From Diplonema papillatum (lineage: Eukaryota; Euglenozoa; Diplonemea; Diplonemida; Diplonemidae): a stretch of 64,000 nt of DNA. This document shows, one piece after another, positions 53,640 through 63,784 of the stretch. Within the stretch, counting starts at the first letter, position 1, and every line of letters starts with the position of its first letter. Location: positions 62,001 through 126,000 of the forward strand of contig JAPJBO010000088.1 of the NCBI GenBank assembly GCA_030068145.1, in the 5' to 3' direction. A program made the translations under genes and the position numbers. The notes below the pieces were generated by a model. It searched no databases. It was not told the origin of the DNA and saw nothing but the letters and a program-made list of their open reading frames with translations.

Positions 53640-53885
53640 CTCGGGACAAGATTTCGAAAGGGGGATTTCCTGGTTTCCACCTCCAAAGTCAGCTGTCGAC
53701 CTGGGGAGTGGAGACACTGGGTTGTCGGCGTGGTGGGCGCTGAACGGCAGCTGGCAGTGCATGGCCCAGCGGAAGGAGTTGGGGTGCACGACGGAGGCGA
53801 GGACCGCGTTGAGGAGGCGGCGATGGTCTTGGGCGCCGAGCCCAGCTTGATCGACGTGTTCGCCCGCACGACGGGCGGCGACGCC
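53640..53885 (-). pseudogene. Decayed tandem copy of the SMP-domain gene's 3' part
   Basis: Repeats about 54240-54465: GTCTTGGGCGCCGAGCCCAG, GGAGTTGGGGTGCACGACGG, GCCCGCACGACGGGCGGCGA. A deletion of about 24 bases relative to the parent shifts the frame between SAPKTI and RRLLNAVLASVVHPNSFRW. Upstream bases no longer match. Confidence 0.8.
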
Positions 53886-54164
53886 CACGATTCTCTTCCC
53901 CCTTCGACCCCCCGTTTTCCGCAGTTCTTGGCAAATGCGAGCCCAGGCTGCGCTAGCGTTTGGAGTGCTACTGGAAGCAGTGTTGGCCCAGCAGGGGCGA
54001 AATATCGTCGAGGAGACATCCGTCGTTTCCCACATCTCATCTCACACGGAGGAACCTTCGGGCACAGAACTGGGAAAAGGGGAATTCCTGGTTGGTAATT
54101 TCCTCAGTATGCTGCCAACCGTCACTTTTTGACAATGACAACCGCGGTTGTTGCCATAAAAAAG

Positions 54165-55055
54165 TCAGCCAGTCGACCTGGGGGAGGACAAGCGGCGCTT
54201 GCGCCTGATGACGGTCGACTGCGGAATGGGAGGAGACGTCAGTTTGGGAGTGGAGACACTGGGTTGTCGGCGGGGGGCTGCGTGGTGGGCGGTGAACGGC
54301 AGCTGGCAGTGCACGGCCCAGCGGAAGGAGTTGGGGTGCACGACGGAGGCGAGGACCGCGTCGAGAAGCCGGCGCAGGCTCGAGATGACGAAGGGGGACT
54401 CTATGGTCTTGGGCGCCGAGCCCAGCTGGATCGACGTGTTCGCCCGCACGACGGGCGGCGAAGAGAACCAGAAGCGGAAGTGGTGCTGGCTGGTCGACTT
54501 CGGCGTCCACGACAGCCGCAGGTCGAATTCCACGGCGACGTCTGCTATCGTCACGTCGACCGGAAGCACGCATCTGCCAATCCCCCGGGCCCGGAAGGGA
54601 TACTCCGCCGTGAGGTTCGCCTGAAAGCCGGACGAATTCGGCCCCGACGCCGTCTGGTCGCCTCTGTAGCTCAGCTGGAGCCCCAGCGTCACGGTGCCGT
54701 CGTCGTCGTCCCACACGCTGATGCCGTCGATCACCGGAACCACGTTCCCGGGCTTCAAAGAACGAACCTCGATCTTCCCGTTCATCAGCCGCGCGATGGA
54801 GCTGAACTGCGACTCCACCCACGCCCGCTTCCTCCCAGGCTCCAAGCACTCTGTGTACACTTTGCACAGCTGCAGCAAAAGGCTTTCCACCCACTTTGCC
54901 TTGGTCCAATTCTGCTCATCAGCGGCTCTGTGCGTGTTCAGGCGGTACACCGGCGTCTCCCTCGAGCTTTTTAGGATGAATATCCGAATGCTGGCGACGA
55001 GAACCACCGCACTCACTGCGCAAAACGCGAGACCTTGCAGGATGAAGTGCCACAT
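54165..55055 (-). CDS. SMP-domain (lipid-transfer) membrane protein, MMM1-like layout
   Basis: A 296-codon frame. Residues 8-28 are an N-terminal membrane helix (GLAFCAVSAVVLVASIRIFI). Residues about 50-253 fit a synaptotagmin-like mitochondrial-lipid-binding (SMP/TULIP) domain: WVESLLLQLCKVYTE, KIEVRSLKPGNVVPVIDGIS, TVTLGLQLSYRG, LPVDVTIADVAVEFDLRLSW, IQLGSAPKTIES and SFRWAVHCQLPF. N-anchor plus SMP without C2 domains is the layout of ER-mitochondria encounter-structure MMM1 and related PDZD8-type proteins, which move phospholipids between membranes. The last 35 residues (RRQPSVSTPKLTSPPIPQ...) may be read-through past a splice donor. A broken partial copy lies downstream. Confidence 0.75.
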   Translation of the reverse strand: MWHFILQGLAFCAVSAVVLVASIRIFILKSSRETPVYRLNTHRAADEQNWTKAKWVESLLLQLCKVYTECLEPGRKRAWVESQFSSIARLMNGKIEVRSLKPGNVVPVIDGISVWDDDDGTVTLGLQLSYRGDQTASGPNSSGFQANLTAEYPFRARGIGRCVLPVDVTIADVAVEFDLRLSWTPKSTSQHHFRFWFSSPPVVRANTSIQLGSAPKTIESPFVISSLRRLLDAVLASVVHPNSFRWAVHCQLPFTAHHAAPRRQPSVSTPKLTSPPIPQSTVIRRKRRLSSPRSTG

Positions 55056-55354
55056 CTCTGGGCCGCTTCACTCACTGTCTGACCGAGCAGCCGTGAGGTC
55101 GTCGAGAAGAAGTGTGGAGGGGAGGAGGAGGGTACCCAGGACGTTGCTTCCTTCGTTCCGGCTCACGTGAAGACTGGCATCAGGCTGGTGAAGCAACGGG
55201 GCTCGAACCTTTGTGGTTTGGGGCAGACGGGGTTTGCCGCCCCTCACTCCCACCCGCCCTTCACCCGAGCTTCCTGTGGTGCCGTATAGTTGTCGTGTAC
55301 GCTACTGCAAGTATGAATGAAACCCCCAAATCAAAAACAGCCTGAGAAATTCCC
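55056..55354. other. Upstream of the SMP gene, no motif supported
   Basis: ACCCGAGCTTCCTGTGGTGC at 55264 recurs at 63307, so the T6 duplication starts here. Confidence 0.4.
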
Positions 55355-55566
55355 ATCACGTGAGGGGCCAGATGAAAATGAAAATACCCGTCCAGGGGAC
55401 TCTCGTCGTCGCTTTTCACCGTTTTCTGGCTTCTGGGTGGCGTATTTTTGCAGCAAACTGTTAAGTCTCTCGCCGACGAAGCGACTTTCAAGCAGCGCTC
55501 CGCTTTCGCTTGAGTTGGGATTCGGGCACGCTTCCTCCTTTGCACTTTCGCCACCGGCGGTCATGT
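55355..55566 (+). repeat. T6 repeat, copy 1
   Basis: Matches 63785-64000: GATGAAAATGAAAA, CGCTTTTCACCGTTTTCTGG, CGACGAAGCGACTTTCAAGC and CGCTTTCGCTTGAGTTGGGA. Both end at CACCGGCGG(T/C)CATG. Confidence 0.85.
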
Positions 55567-55925
55567 GGCAATGCGGAGAAAGGAAAAGAAAAGCACGGTT
55601 CACAGATCGCGTGGAACAGCTGGCGCGTGAACCAGAATGGGCCAAAGCTGTGGAGGGGAGGAAGAAATGGATGGATGGTGAACGGGTGGCACACACTCCC
55701 TTGAAAGGGCTGCGTCAGATGACGCAGATCGCCCCGCAAGGGGGTTCCTATCAATTTTGTGCTGCTGGCGGGCTCGAGACTGTGGGCGAGGAATATGGAA
55801 AATCGCGAAAGTGGAAGAGGGGGACCACCGGCATCCTTGTGCTGCTTTGTGTTCTTCTTTGTCGACTAGGCTTTGCAGCTTCACCAGCTTGTGCAGCCAA
55901 CGATCTAACATCGGATTGGCAGTAA
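55562..55925 (+). CDS. Uncertain 120-codon ORF starting at the end of T6
   Basis: ATG 55563 opens MWQCGERKRKARFTDRVEQL, AREPEWAKAVEGRKKWMDGE and on to a stop after the first ACGATCTAACATCGG repeat. The first 60 residues look protein-like (charged helix). The rest, including a hydrophobic ILVLLCVLLCRLGFAAS, may be chance. No family recognised. It may be an element ORF, because the other T6 copy also leads into an ATG at the window edge. Confidence 0.35.
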
Positions 55926-56262
55926 GCGTTCTCATTTTCACCATGTGCAAGGCTTTCAACACACGCCCACAACCAACGGTCTAACATCGGATTGGCGGCA
56001 ATGGGTTGCAATGTCACTTTCACGCAACTTTTCCCTCACGCTTGCGCAGCTAACGATGCAAATACTAACCACGGATGATCAGCCTTTCACCAACGATCTA
56101 ACATCGGATTGGCGGCGACTGAACAGGTTGCAGCTGCACCGTCTTTTGCGCAACACGCGCAGTCATCGACGTGCACCGGATTAAGGTGCTATCGTCGATG
56201 GCTGCATTGCAACGATTTAAGCGAAAGTCGCACTCAGCCAACGATCTAGCATCGGATTGGCG
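55898..56262 (+). repeat. Interspersed 23-bp repeat, four copies
   Basis: CAACGATCTAACATCGGATTGGC-type units begin at about 55899, 55972, 56092 and 56237, spaced 70-145 bp apart with unrelated sequence between them. Confidence 0.9.
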
Positions 56263-57177
56263 ATCGTGCTCCCGGTAAACCTACCGACAATGCGCATAAG
56301 GTTCATTTCACTTTCCGGCTCCCGCGACGGTATTATCAGCACAACGGCAAGAGGTCCATTCCTCCATCATTCCCTGCACCATTCGTACTCGGAGGTGCGT
56401 GGAGAGGCAAAACATTGCTCTTGAGAACACATTGCAATGTCCTACGGGGTAATCAGAGAGAGAGAGAGGGAGAGAGATAGAGTGGGGCTGAGAAGGGAGA
56501 GTGGAAGGAAGAGGGGAAAGCCCGCTGATTGTCAGCCATCAACGACATTGCGCAAAAAACTCTGGCTCGGGGCTAGGGGTTTCTTGCGATAAGGTGAGGC
56601 CGTGCGGTGACACGGTTTGAACCGTGCCACGTTCGAACCGCCCTCTGCTATTGCGAGATTTCGAGTTCCTGCCGTACGAGTCAGCTAGATCAAATCGTGC
56701 TACTATGTCACAGGTTTACATCTTATGCGAGCTTCGCCAGAGGCTTTCTTGAACGTTTCGACGCTCATGCTCTTGATCAGCTTCCTGTTGGGCTCGTGCA
56801 CTTCTTCTTTGGTGATTTCGCGACTGGCGACCAGTGTTTTCGGCGTGCGCTGCAGAAAGAAAAGGCGGCTGCCGCAACGTGCCAGAAGACAACGCCGCGC
56901 TTTCTCATCTGCTTCTCGCATCGACTGTGTCAGTATCGAGTCAAATATCACTCTAAAAGCCGCCTAAACGGTCTACTGCCGACTCAAGATTAGCAGCTGC
57001 TTAAAACGTGAAGACACACACAAAGTAAGCGACCCAGTATACTGGGAACATTGCAAACTTGATAATGCACCCCCGAGTGTCCAGACTCTGAGCTTTACAA
57101 CGGACTCCACCTTGCTTCACGGCAATCGGAGACTCAAGAATACCGGCGTCGTATGGAGGGTAACGCTCGAGGTGTTC
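56263..57177. other. 3' flank of the ABCG gene
   Basis: 56520-56790 is duplicated at 59935-60215 (GTCAGCCATCAACGACATTG, GCCGTGCGGTGA(C/T)ACGG, GCCAGAGGCTTTCTTGAACG). (GA)n at 56455-56480. Confidence 0.6.
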
Positions 57178-59172
57178 CTACTCTTGCACTCCGCCGGACA
57201 TTTTAGTCTTCCACATCAAAACGATGAGTGTCAGGATCCGCAGCGCGAAGTAGTTGGCGACAAGCACGATCACGCAAAGCTGGTAGTCCGCGTCTCCGAC
57301 GTTCAAGACGTCAAGCACGGCATCGCCGGAGCCGTAGCACGTCGCCGAAGAGGCGTTGCAGTCCAGAATTCGGCCTTCAAACTCGTTGACAACCAGGGCT
57401 TCGTACGACCACGTCACGAAGGCGAGCCTGTGCAGCCATTCCAACCAGTCCGGAATGTCCGATCTGAGGAAGCCGCCAATCAGAATGAACGGCAGGAACA
57501 CGAGGGGCCCTACCAGTTGCGCAACGTCGACAGATGGACTTGCCGACGACACGAGGAGACCGTACGACTGAGCAACCAGTGACGTCAGAAAGACGATCAA
57601 CGCACAGCCGAAAAAAGCACTCGCGTTCTCGTCGAGGCCCGCCATGAAGTAGAAGATGCAGACGAAGAGGAACGGGAAAAACACCAGAAACGGCAGCTCG
57701 ATGACAGACTTCGAGCCAAAGTACGCCGGCATGCTGTACAAGGACGACTGCTGCTCGCGAAGTACCAGGCCGACCTCTGTCGGGAACGTGTGGAGGGTGC
57801 CCATCAAAGGGAGCATGGATTGGTTCACCACCACAAAGAACAGAGCTCCCGCCTTTGCAGTAACCCCGTCCTTGTCGTCGCCCGGATTCCAAAAGATAGC
57901 TCCGATGGCAAGGCCGAGGATGACGCTCTGCACGACGCGCGCTTTCGACAGCATCGGGTTTCTCGCTATGTTCCGCGTCGATCGCTGCGACAAAGCCATG
58001 ATCTGCGTCGCGACCCCAGCAGCGTACCCTTTGTAGCTGCTGGCATTCTCGTCCAACGACTTACGCACAGCCCCGTGTTCGCCCCACTCCGCACGATTCT
58101 CGCGGTTCCAAGCGTCTGCCAAATGCTCGGACGCATGCTTCCCTTCTTCTGTCACGTCGCGCAGCTTCAACGTGGTTCCGCCAGTCCGAAGAACTTGCAT
58201 GTAGTAGTCCGGCGGGTTGGTGTACTGGCTACACGCATAGCCATGCTTTGCCATGTACTCCATGCTCTTCGACGCCGTACCGTTATAAATGACACGACCG
58301 GCAGAAAGCAGCAGCAGGTTGTCAAACTTCTTGAACGTGTCCGACGACGGTTGATGGATCGTGCAGATGACAGTACGTCCGGCGGCTGCGAGGTCTTTCA
58401 GTGTGTCGAACACAGCTTCTGCTGTGAAAGAGTCGAGGCCTGTGGTCGGCTCGTCGAGCAAAAGAATGTCCGGGTCGGGTACCAGGACCAGCCCAATGGC
58501 AACTCTCTTGCGTTCTCCCCCAGAGATGCCTCGCATGCCAGCGCCCATGCTTCCGCCCACGACTGAGTTCTCGACGCCTTTCAACCCGAGCTCTTGGATG
58601 ATCGTGTCCACTCTCGCACCCTGCTCTTCAGCTGTTTCGTGGGGCAGCTGCAATTTCGCCGCAAACTCCAACGTCTCCCGCACAGTCGCAGTGTCGAGCA
58701 ACTTGTCGTGTTGCATGACATACCCCAGCCGACGCTTCATGGGGATGCTCTTGTAGTCGTTGCCGTTCACGAAGATGCTGCCGCTCGTCGGATTGATCCT
58801 GTTTGCCAGCAAGTTGAGGAGTGTCGTCTTGCCCGCTCCCGTGGACCCCATGATAGCCGTCACAGAATCGGGCGAAACGGTAAGCGACACGTTGAGGAGG
58901 GTTTTCTTGGCCTGCTCCTTCGTCTTCGGGTTCGTGACGTCAACTTCATACACGACATCGTCGACGCGAATCTGGTGGCTCGCCCGTTTCTTGTCAGACC
59001 GAGCTATGCCCATTTCTTTGCGGGCGTGCTCCTGCGCCTCCACATCGGAGCCCAATCCCGCAAAGGAGACCATTTTGCCCAGACTGGTCGGATGTTCTGC
59101 GCCTGAGCTTCCTACGGCAAGCAACGTGTGAACAAGGCTGTTTTTAGTCTCCGTTTTATCTGAATTGATCAC
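57178..59172 (-). CDS. ABCG-family half transporter
   Basis: An uninterrupted 664-residue frame with the reverse (NBD-TMD) order of ABCG/White proteins. Walker A GSTGAGKT (109-116), Q154, signature ISGGERKR (216-223), Walker B ILLLDEP (236-242) and H273 in TIHQPSS are all intact. The membrane half (about 400-655) has six hydrophobic stretches, e.g. VVQSVILGLAIGAIFW, FLVFFPFLFVCIFYFMAGL, FFGCALIVFLTSLVAQSYG and LVGPLVFLPFILIGGF, and an ABCG-type extracellular loop with Cys residues (LDCNASSATCYGSGD) before the last helix. It would work as a dimer exporting lipids, sterols or small hydrophobic molecules. Length is typical. A truncated duplicate lies upstream. Confidence 0.96.
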   Translation of the reverse strand: MINSDKTETKNSLVHTLLAVGSSGAEHPTSLGKMVSFAGLGSDVEAQEHARKEMGIARSDKKRASHQIRVDDVVYEVDVTNPKTKEQAKKTLLNVSLTVSPDSVTAIMGSTGAGKTTLLNLLANRINPTSGSIFVNGNDYKSIPMKRRLGYVMQHDKLLDTATVRETLEFAAKLQLPHETAEEQGARVDTIIQELGLKGVENSVVGGSMGAGMRGISGGERKRVAIGLVLVPDPDILLLDEPTTGLDSFTAEAVFDTLKDLAAAGRTVICTIHQPSSDTFKKFDNLLLLSAGRVIYNGTASKSMEYMAKHGYACSQYTNPPDYYMQVLRTGGTTLKLRDVTEEGKHASEHLADAWNRENRAEWGEHGAVRKSLDENASSYKGYAAGVATQIMALSQRSTRNIARNPMLSKARVVQSVILGLAIGAIFWNPGDDKDGVTAKAGALFFVVVNQSMLPLMGTLHTFPTEVGLVLREQQSSLYSMPAYFGSKSVIELPFLVFFPFLFVCIFYFMAGLDENASAFFGCALIVFLTSLVAQSYGLLVSSASPSVDVAQLVGPLVFLPFILIGGFLRSDIPDWLEWLHRLAFVTWSYEALVVNEFEGRILDCNASSATCYGSGDAVLDVLNVGDADYQLCVIVLVANYFALRILTLIVLMWKTKMSGGVQE

Positions 59173-59934
59173 GAGCAGCGCACTGCAGCCGTTCTTGAGG
59201 CTCTAGGGTTTGCGGGGCAGCGGGCGGGGGGCAAGGTGGGGGCAGGAGAGTGTGCGGGAAGAAGGCCCTGAGAAACTAAGGTTTTAGAGTTCAAGTTCGC
59301 TTGAGAATCCGGGATTCCAGAGTCTCTGGCAATTCATGACGGTTTTTGTCTGTCCGAAGCAGCAGGGGTTTTCGTGGCCAAATCCATTGTGCGGTATGAA
59401 TCAACACTTGAGTTTCGGTTTTCGATGTTCTTGGTCGGAAGGTTCCCCAGTGACAGGGACCTGGAGCCCCTGAAGGCTGCATTCTGGATAATTAATTGCT
59501 GGCCAGACTTCTCACATGAAAATTCCAGTCCTAAGCACATATGCTTGAGCTGCACTGGCAATGTTCATGCCCAGATCATCTTTCCTCGTTCTCGTGATCG
59601 GGATCTCCATTCTACACAGACACGCAAGCTATACTGGGCACACGATCTTGCAGCATGGGGTTGGTTCGATCACTGTCAAGGCTTCCATTCTGGAAACACG
59701 TTGCAACGTCTCAAAAAAAAAAAAAAAGAGAACGTTTGTCCGAGTTCGTTGGGTGCGGTTGCCCTTTGCGGCACTTCAGTTGAGATCTCCTAGACTGGAA
59801 AGCCTCTGCGCCCAGCATGAGTCGGATGGGGCAACACGACTGTGGCTAAGGCTGGAGAAAGGTGCTGCGCTGCCGGTCTGTGTGCCGTGCAGGTGCCGTG
59901 TACTGCCTTGCCGTAGGAGGTTGGTTGAAAGAAT
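59173..59934. other. No gene supported
   Basis: S-repeat scrap at 59283-59327 (TTCAAGTTCGCTTGAGAATC) and poly-A at 59716-59729. Confidence 0.4.
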
Positions 59935-61010
59935 GAACCGATTGTCAGCCATCAACGACATTGCGCAAAAAACTCTGGCGTTGCAACGCGCCCTGAGCCA
60001 GGGTTTCTGGCGCAAAAGGTGAAGCCGTGCGGTGATACGGTTTGAACCGTGTCACGTTCGAACCGCTCTTTGCTGTTGCGAGAGTTCGAGTTCCTGTCGT
60101 ACGAGTCAGCTAGATCCAATCGCGCTACTATGCCAAAGGTTTACATCTGATGCGAGCTCCGCCAGAGGCTTTCTTGAACGTTTCGACGCTCATGCTCTTG
60201 ACCACCTCTTGCAGCCTTCGCAAATGTTTTTTAGAGTGAGAGTTCGCTTGAAACTCCGAGGTTTTAAAGTCTCCGGGTGACCTTCGTCGTTGTGGGAAGA
60301 TATCCTTTGTGCTCTGAGTGTCGTAAGAGTGGTGGCAACACGAGTTAAGAGGATCGGTGGGTACCACGACTGAGTTCTCGACGCCTTTCAACCCGAGCTC
60401 TTGGATGATCGTGTCCACTCTTGCACCCTGCTCTTCAGCTGTTTCGTGGGGCAGCTGCAATTTCGCCGCAAACTCCAACGTCTCCCGCACAGTCGCAGTG
60501 TCGAGCAACTTGTCGTGTTGCATGACATACCCCAGCCGACGCTTCATGGGGATGCTCTTGTAGTCGTTGCCGTTCACCAGGATGCTACCGCTCGTCGGAT
60601 TGACCCTGTTTGCCAGCAAGTTGAGGAGTGTCGTCTTGCCCGCTCCCGTGGACCCCATGATAGCCGTCACAGAATCGGGCGAAACGGTAAGCGACACGTT
60701 GAGGAGGGTTTTCTTGGCCTGCTCCTTCGTCTTCGGGTTCGTGACGTCAACTTCATACACGACATCGTCGGCGCGAATCTCCGCTTCTTGTCAAACCGAG
60801 CTATGCCCATTCCTTTGCGGGCGTGCTCCTGCGCATCGGAGTCCGATTCCGCAAAGGGGTGCATTTTGACCAGACTGGTCGGATGAGCTCCCTGCGGCAA
60901 GCAACTTGTGGACAATGCTGTTCTTAGTCTCCGTTTTATCTGAATTGATCACAGCGAGCAGCGCTCTGCAGCCGTTCTTGAGGCGCTAGCGGGGTAGAGG
61001 GCGGGGTGCA
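59935..61010 (-). pseudogene. Truncated tandem duplicate of the ABCG gene
   Basis: 60363-61010 repeats the first third of the ABCG gene and its 5' flank with few changes: Walker A and the Q-loop region are kept up to GLKGVENSVV. 59935-60215 repeats the 3' flank. Everything between (signature, Walker B, all membrane helices) is gone, replaced by about 150 bp that includes an S repeat at 60231-60283. A 10-base deletion near 60783 shifts the frame before the Walker A exon part. It cannot make a transporter. Confidence 0.92.
60231..60283 (+). repeat. S short dispersed repeat at a deletion junction
   Basis: TTTTTAGAGTGAGAGTTCGC, TTGAAACTCCGAGGTTTTAA and AGTCTCCGGGTGACC. Related pieces: 25236-25296, 59283-59327, 61061-61118, 39393-39425, 47030-47065 and 8293-8320. 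Confidence 0.75.
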
Positions 61011-61218
61011 GGGTGGGGTAGGAGAGTCTGCCGGAAGAACGCCTGAGGAACTAAGGCTTTCTTAGAGTTTAAGTTCGCTTGTCGTGTAGAATCCGAAATT
61101 TTAGAGTCTTCGGGTGACCTTCGTTGAATAATGAGGGTTGTTTTAAAGCCAAAAAAATACGTACTGGGGGGGGGTTGGAGGGTCGTTCATATTGGTCTGG
61201 CTGTAAGGAAAGGTTGAA

Positions 61219-61557
61219 AAAGACGGGCGCTTCGTTTTGTTTGTGCGTGCCGGAAAGCGTCGTGACCCCCCCGCATCTAGCACAAGCTATCCGGCCGGTG
61301 CACCGTGGAGCAGTCCGCGAACACGCAGTCTCCATCCCTCGCCGCCGTAGCCACGTTCTCCGGGAAGACACTCAGCATGACCTCCTCCCAGTCAACGACA
61401 TCCGGGACGCAGTAGTCTTTCGACTTGAGCAGATCAGCCATTTTTGAGATTCTTTTGTTTGTGCGTGCCGGTTGATCGTTTTGCCGACTTGTGTTTACCC
61501 TGTGTATATATTCAGGTATTCAAGGAATTCTGATCAACCACCAAAACACGCTGTCTT
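61219..61557 (+). repeat. R dispersed repeat, interrupted by a 200-bp insert
   Basis: R bases 61219-61253 and 61453-61557 flank an insert. TTTTGTTTGTGCGTGCCGG occurs exactly at both edges (61235-61253 and 61453-61471), though intact R has it once. The right side of this R copy ends at the next element (61558). Confidence 0.85.
61277..61441 (-). CDS. 54-residue ORF carried in the insert within R
   Basis: ATG 61441 to TAG 61277. It reads MADLLKSKDYCVPDVVDWEE, VMLSVFPENVATAARDGDCV and then FADCSTVHRPDSLC. The codon use is that of real genes here. GDCVFADCSTVHR resembles the metal-binding end of Fe(II)/2-oxoglutarate dioxygenases (GD.V.FD..T.HR), so it may be a captured gene piece. It fills most of a 199-bp insert flanked by 19-bp direct repeats. 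Confidence 0.45.
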   Translation of the reverse strand: MADLLKSKDYCVPDVVDWEEVMLSVFPENVATAARDGDCVFADCSTVHRPDSLC

Positions 61558-62513
61558 CACGACGCACTAGTAAGGTACATAACTTGTGAAAATAACTAGC
61601 TATTTTATAACTAGTTATATTTGATAACTTGTGACTACCACAAGCTAGTTCTATAACTAGCACGAGCTAGTTATATAACTAGCACAAGCTAGTTATATAA
61701 ATAGAACGAGCTAGTTATATAACTAGCACAAGCTAGATATATAACTAGAACGAGCTAGTTATATAACTAGCTCTGCTAGTTATATAACTAGCTCCTGTAG
61801 GCATTTTTAGGGTAAAATGCATTGAAGCCCACCACAGCTTGAAAGACCAGGACTTTAAAACTCAGTGTCCCGGTGTCAGACACCGGGAAACCCCTATATG
61901 TCAAAAAAAGTCGTACGTCCCTTTTTAGAGTTAAGGTTTTTGTTAGTGAAGAAGTGAAGCACTGGTGAGCACCACGGCGGAAGCTACTGGCGGTATCTAT
62001 TGGTGGAAAATTCTCTCATGACGGAAACTCTTGGTGGAATTTTTTCATAACGGAAACTATTGGTGGAAAGTTCTCTCACTTGCGGAAATTTCTTTCTTGG
62101 GAAATTGTTGGTGGAAACTTTCTACAACGGAAACTATTGGTGGAAGTCTCCCACGGCAGAAACCTGCTGAAAATCTGTGTACAGACTCCTTCTACAGTTC
62201 TTCAAATCCTTTCTGTTTAGATCGATTGTCACAAAACGCTTCTTGCTTGACGAAGAGACAACCAAGACAGCCGAGCAGCAGATAGCAAGAAAAAGCGGGC
62301 CAGGATACCGCTGAAGTTGGAAGACACCGTCCTTTTTGACTCAGCTCAATGCAGTTTCAGTGTATTTCACCGGTTATTCTACTGGGAGAGCTAGTAATAT
62401 AACTAGCACTGCTAGTTATGTGCTAGTTGCTAGCTATGTCCGAGCAAGTTACAAATTTCACTAGTCATTGAGCTAGTTAATAGCTAGTGAAACCCCATAA
62501 CTAGTGCGTCGTG
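61558..62513. mobile_element. 956-bp element of the CACTAGT-palindrome family
   Basis: CACGACGCACTAGT at 61558-61571 and its exact inverse at 62500-62513. Both flanks of the interior are built of CTAGTTATATAACTAG palindromes joined by CA(A)G or GAGC spacers (61590-61800 and 62385-62500). The middle has a second tandem family, GGAAACTATTGGTGGAAA, about seven copies at 61985-62165. No coding capacity. The ends match the 328-bp element at 42576. Target duplication is not clear (only TT on both sides). Confidence 0.75.
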
Positions 62514-62531
62514 TTTGTTGGGGTAGTAAGC

Positions 62532-62833
62532 CACATGCAATGTGTGAGGAAACTGAACCGCCCAAGTAGGACCTTCTGATCATGATCATTTGCCAAATTT
62601 GCCACCGAAAACTCTAGTTTCCCTTTCTACTTTCTCGGTTTTTGGCCCATGTCCGCGCGCGCGCAAATTTTGGGAACCCCCAGAAATACTCGAGGGGCTG
62701 CCTTGTGCTTACTTCGAAGGAGGCTAGAGGGGGAGAAACAATACAACTACAAAGTGGGTCTTTTTTGTCGAGCGCTTACGCCCGCCACTGAACCCAGATT
62801 CACCTGTGTTTCGTGTAGCCTCCTCAAGTATTT
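62532..62833 (+). mobile_element. T4 copy (62532-62640) and T3 MITE (62684-62833)
   Basis: T4: AAGCCACATGCAATGTGTGA to TTCCCTTTCTACTTTCTC, on the opposite strand to the 22- and 46-kb copies. T3: AAATACTCGAGGGGCTGCC to AGCCTCCTCAAGTATTT, about 150 bp. Confidence 0.85.
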
Positions 62834-63784
62834 CCTACAAAGCAGGTGCTTATACAAAAAAAAATTGGGGTCTGTGCATTGCAACCGGTTGCGAGAGCGA
62901 CTGCAAGAGTAGTCACCGGGCGTGTTTCCGGCACGGGAAAAGCCGAACCCCGGTTCATCACACCGATGATTCACGGCGATGCAAATCGGACGTAACGTTG
63001 TTTCTCTCAGTGCGTATTAGGCTCGACTATGCCTGATGCTAGGTCAAGTGTGCTATGCAAGATATCGTGCTAGTTTGACGTTGATGTCCATCTAAACAGC
63101 ACGATTTGCGTAGCTTTAGCCAGCTCCTCCTGGACGCAGTCGGAGAACACGGGACTATACGTTCTCTCACTGGTCAAACTGGGAGAAAGTGGGAAAACCC
63201 CCCACTGCAGTGAGTTTTTTGTTTTTGGGTTGAGGGGGCCTCGTAGAGGGTGGAAAAGGCCTCTCGGCAGATAAAACGGTTGCCACGAGGGTCTCGGAGC
63301 AGGCCACCCGAGCTTCCTGTGTTGCCGTCTAGTTGTGGAACTTTGCGTGCTGGTCGGCTTGTGCCTTATGTTCGAGGTTGTACGACTCGGCCTCACTGAA
63401 CCTCAGCAGCAGAGAACGCGAGGGCTGTCCACGAATTGCCGTGAAGTGGCTCGCACCGTCGCCGCCTTTTAAGTCATCGTCGTGAAGTAGGTAGACTGAG
63501 GTCTCCGGGAGGCCGCGGTGCGTAGTGGACAGTGACCCCGTCGTCACGCAGTGTTGAGAATCACGATCCGGATGTTGTACGTATGTACGCTCGAGCTGCC
63601 CTGTGAGGTGCCTGATTGCAAGAATTAACAAAACCCCCACAAAAATCGAAAACAGCCTGAGAGACTCGCAGTAGCTGGTTCACTCCGAAGTTTCCCTCGG
63701 GATAGCTAGAACCAATACAGGAGTTACGCCAGGAAAAGCGAATGATTGGAGGCATTGGGGAAATCGCTTCCTCATCACTCACAC
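62834..63784. other. No gene supported
   Basis: 63300-63325 and 63600-63665 match pieces of 55262-55350, so the T6 duplication is split here by about 270 bp of other sequence. Confidence 0.4.

Noticed and set aside
56590-56640. tRNA-like stretch with GTTCGAACCG
   Set aside because: No acceptor stem or anticodon arm can be drawn around the T-loop-like bases. The same holds for its duplicate at 60020-60070.
61590-61800. Regularly spaced CTAGTTATATAACTAG units as a CRISPR array
   Set aside because: Spacers are 3-5 bases and not unique, the genome is eukaryotic, and no cas genes are present. They are palindromic repeats inside a MITE.
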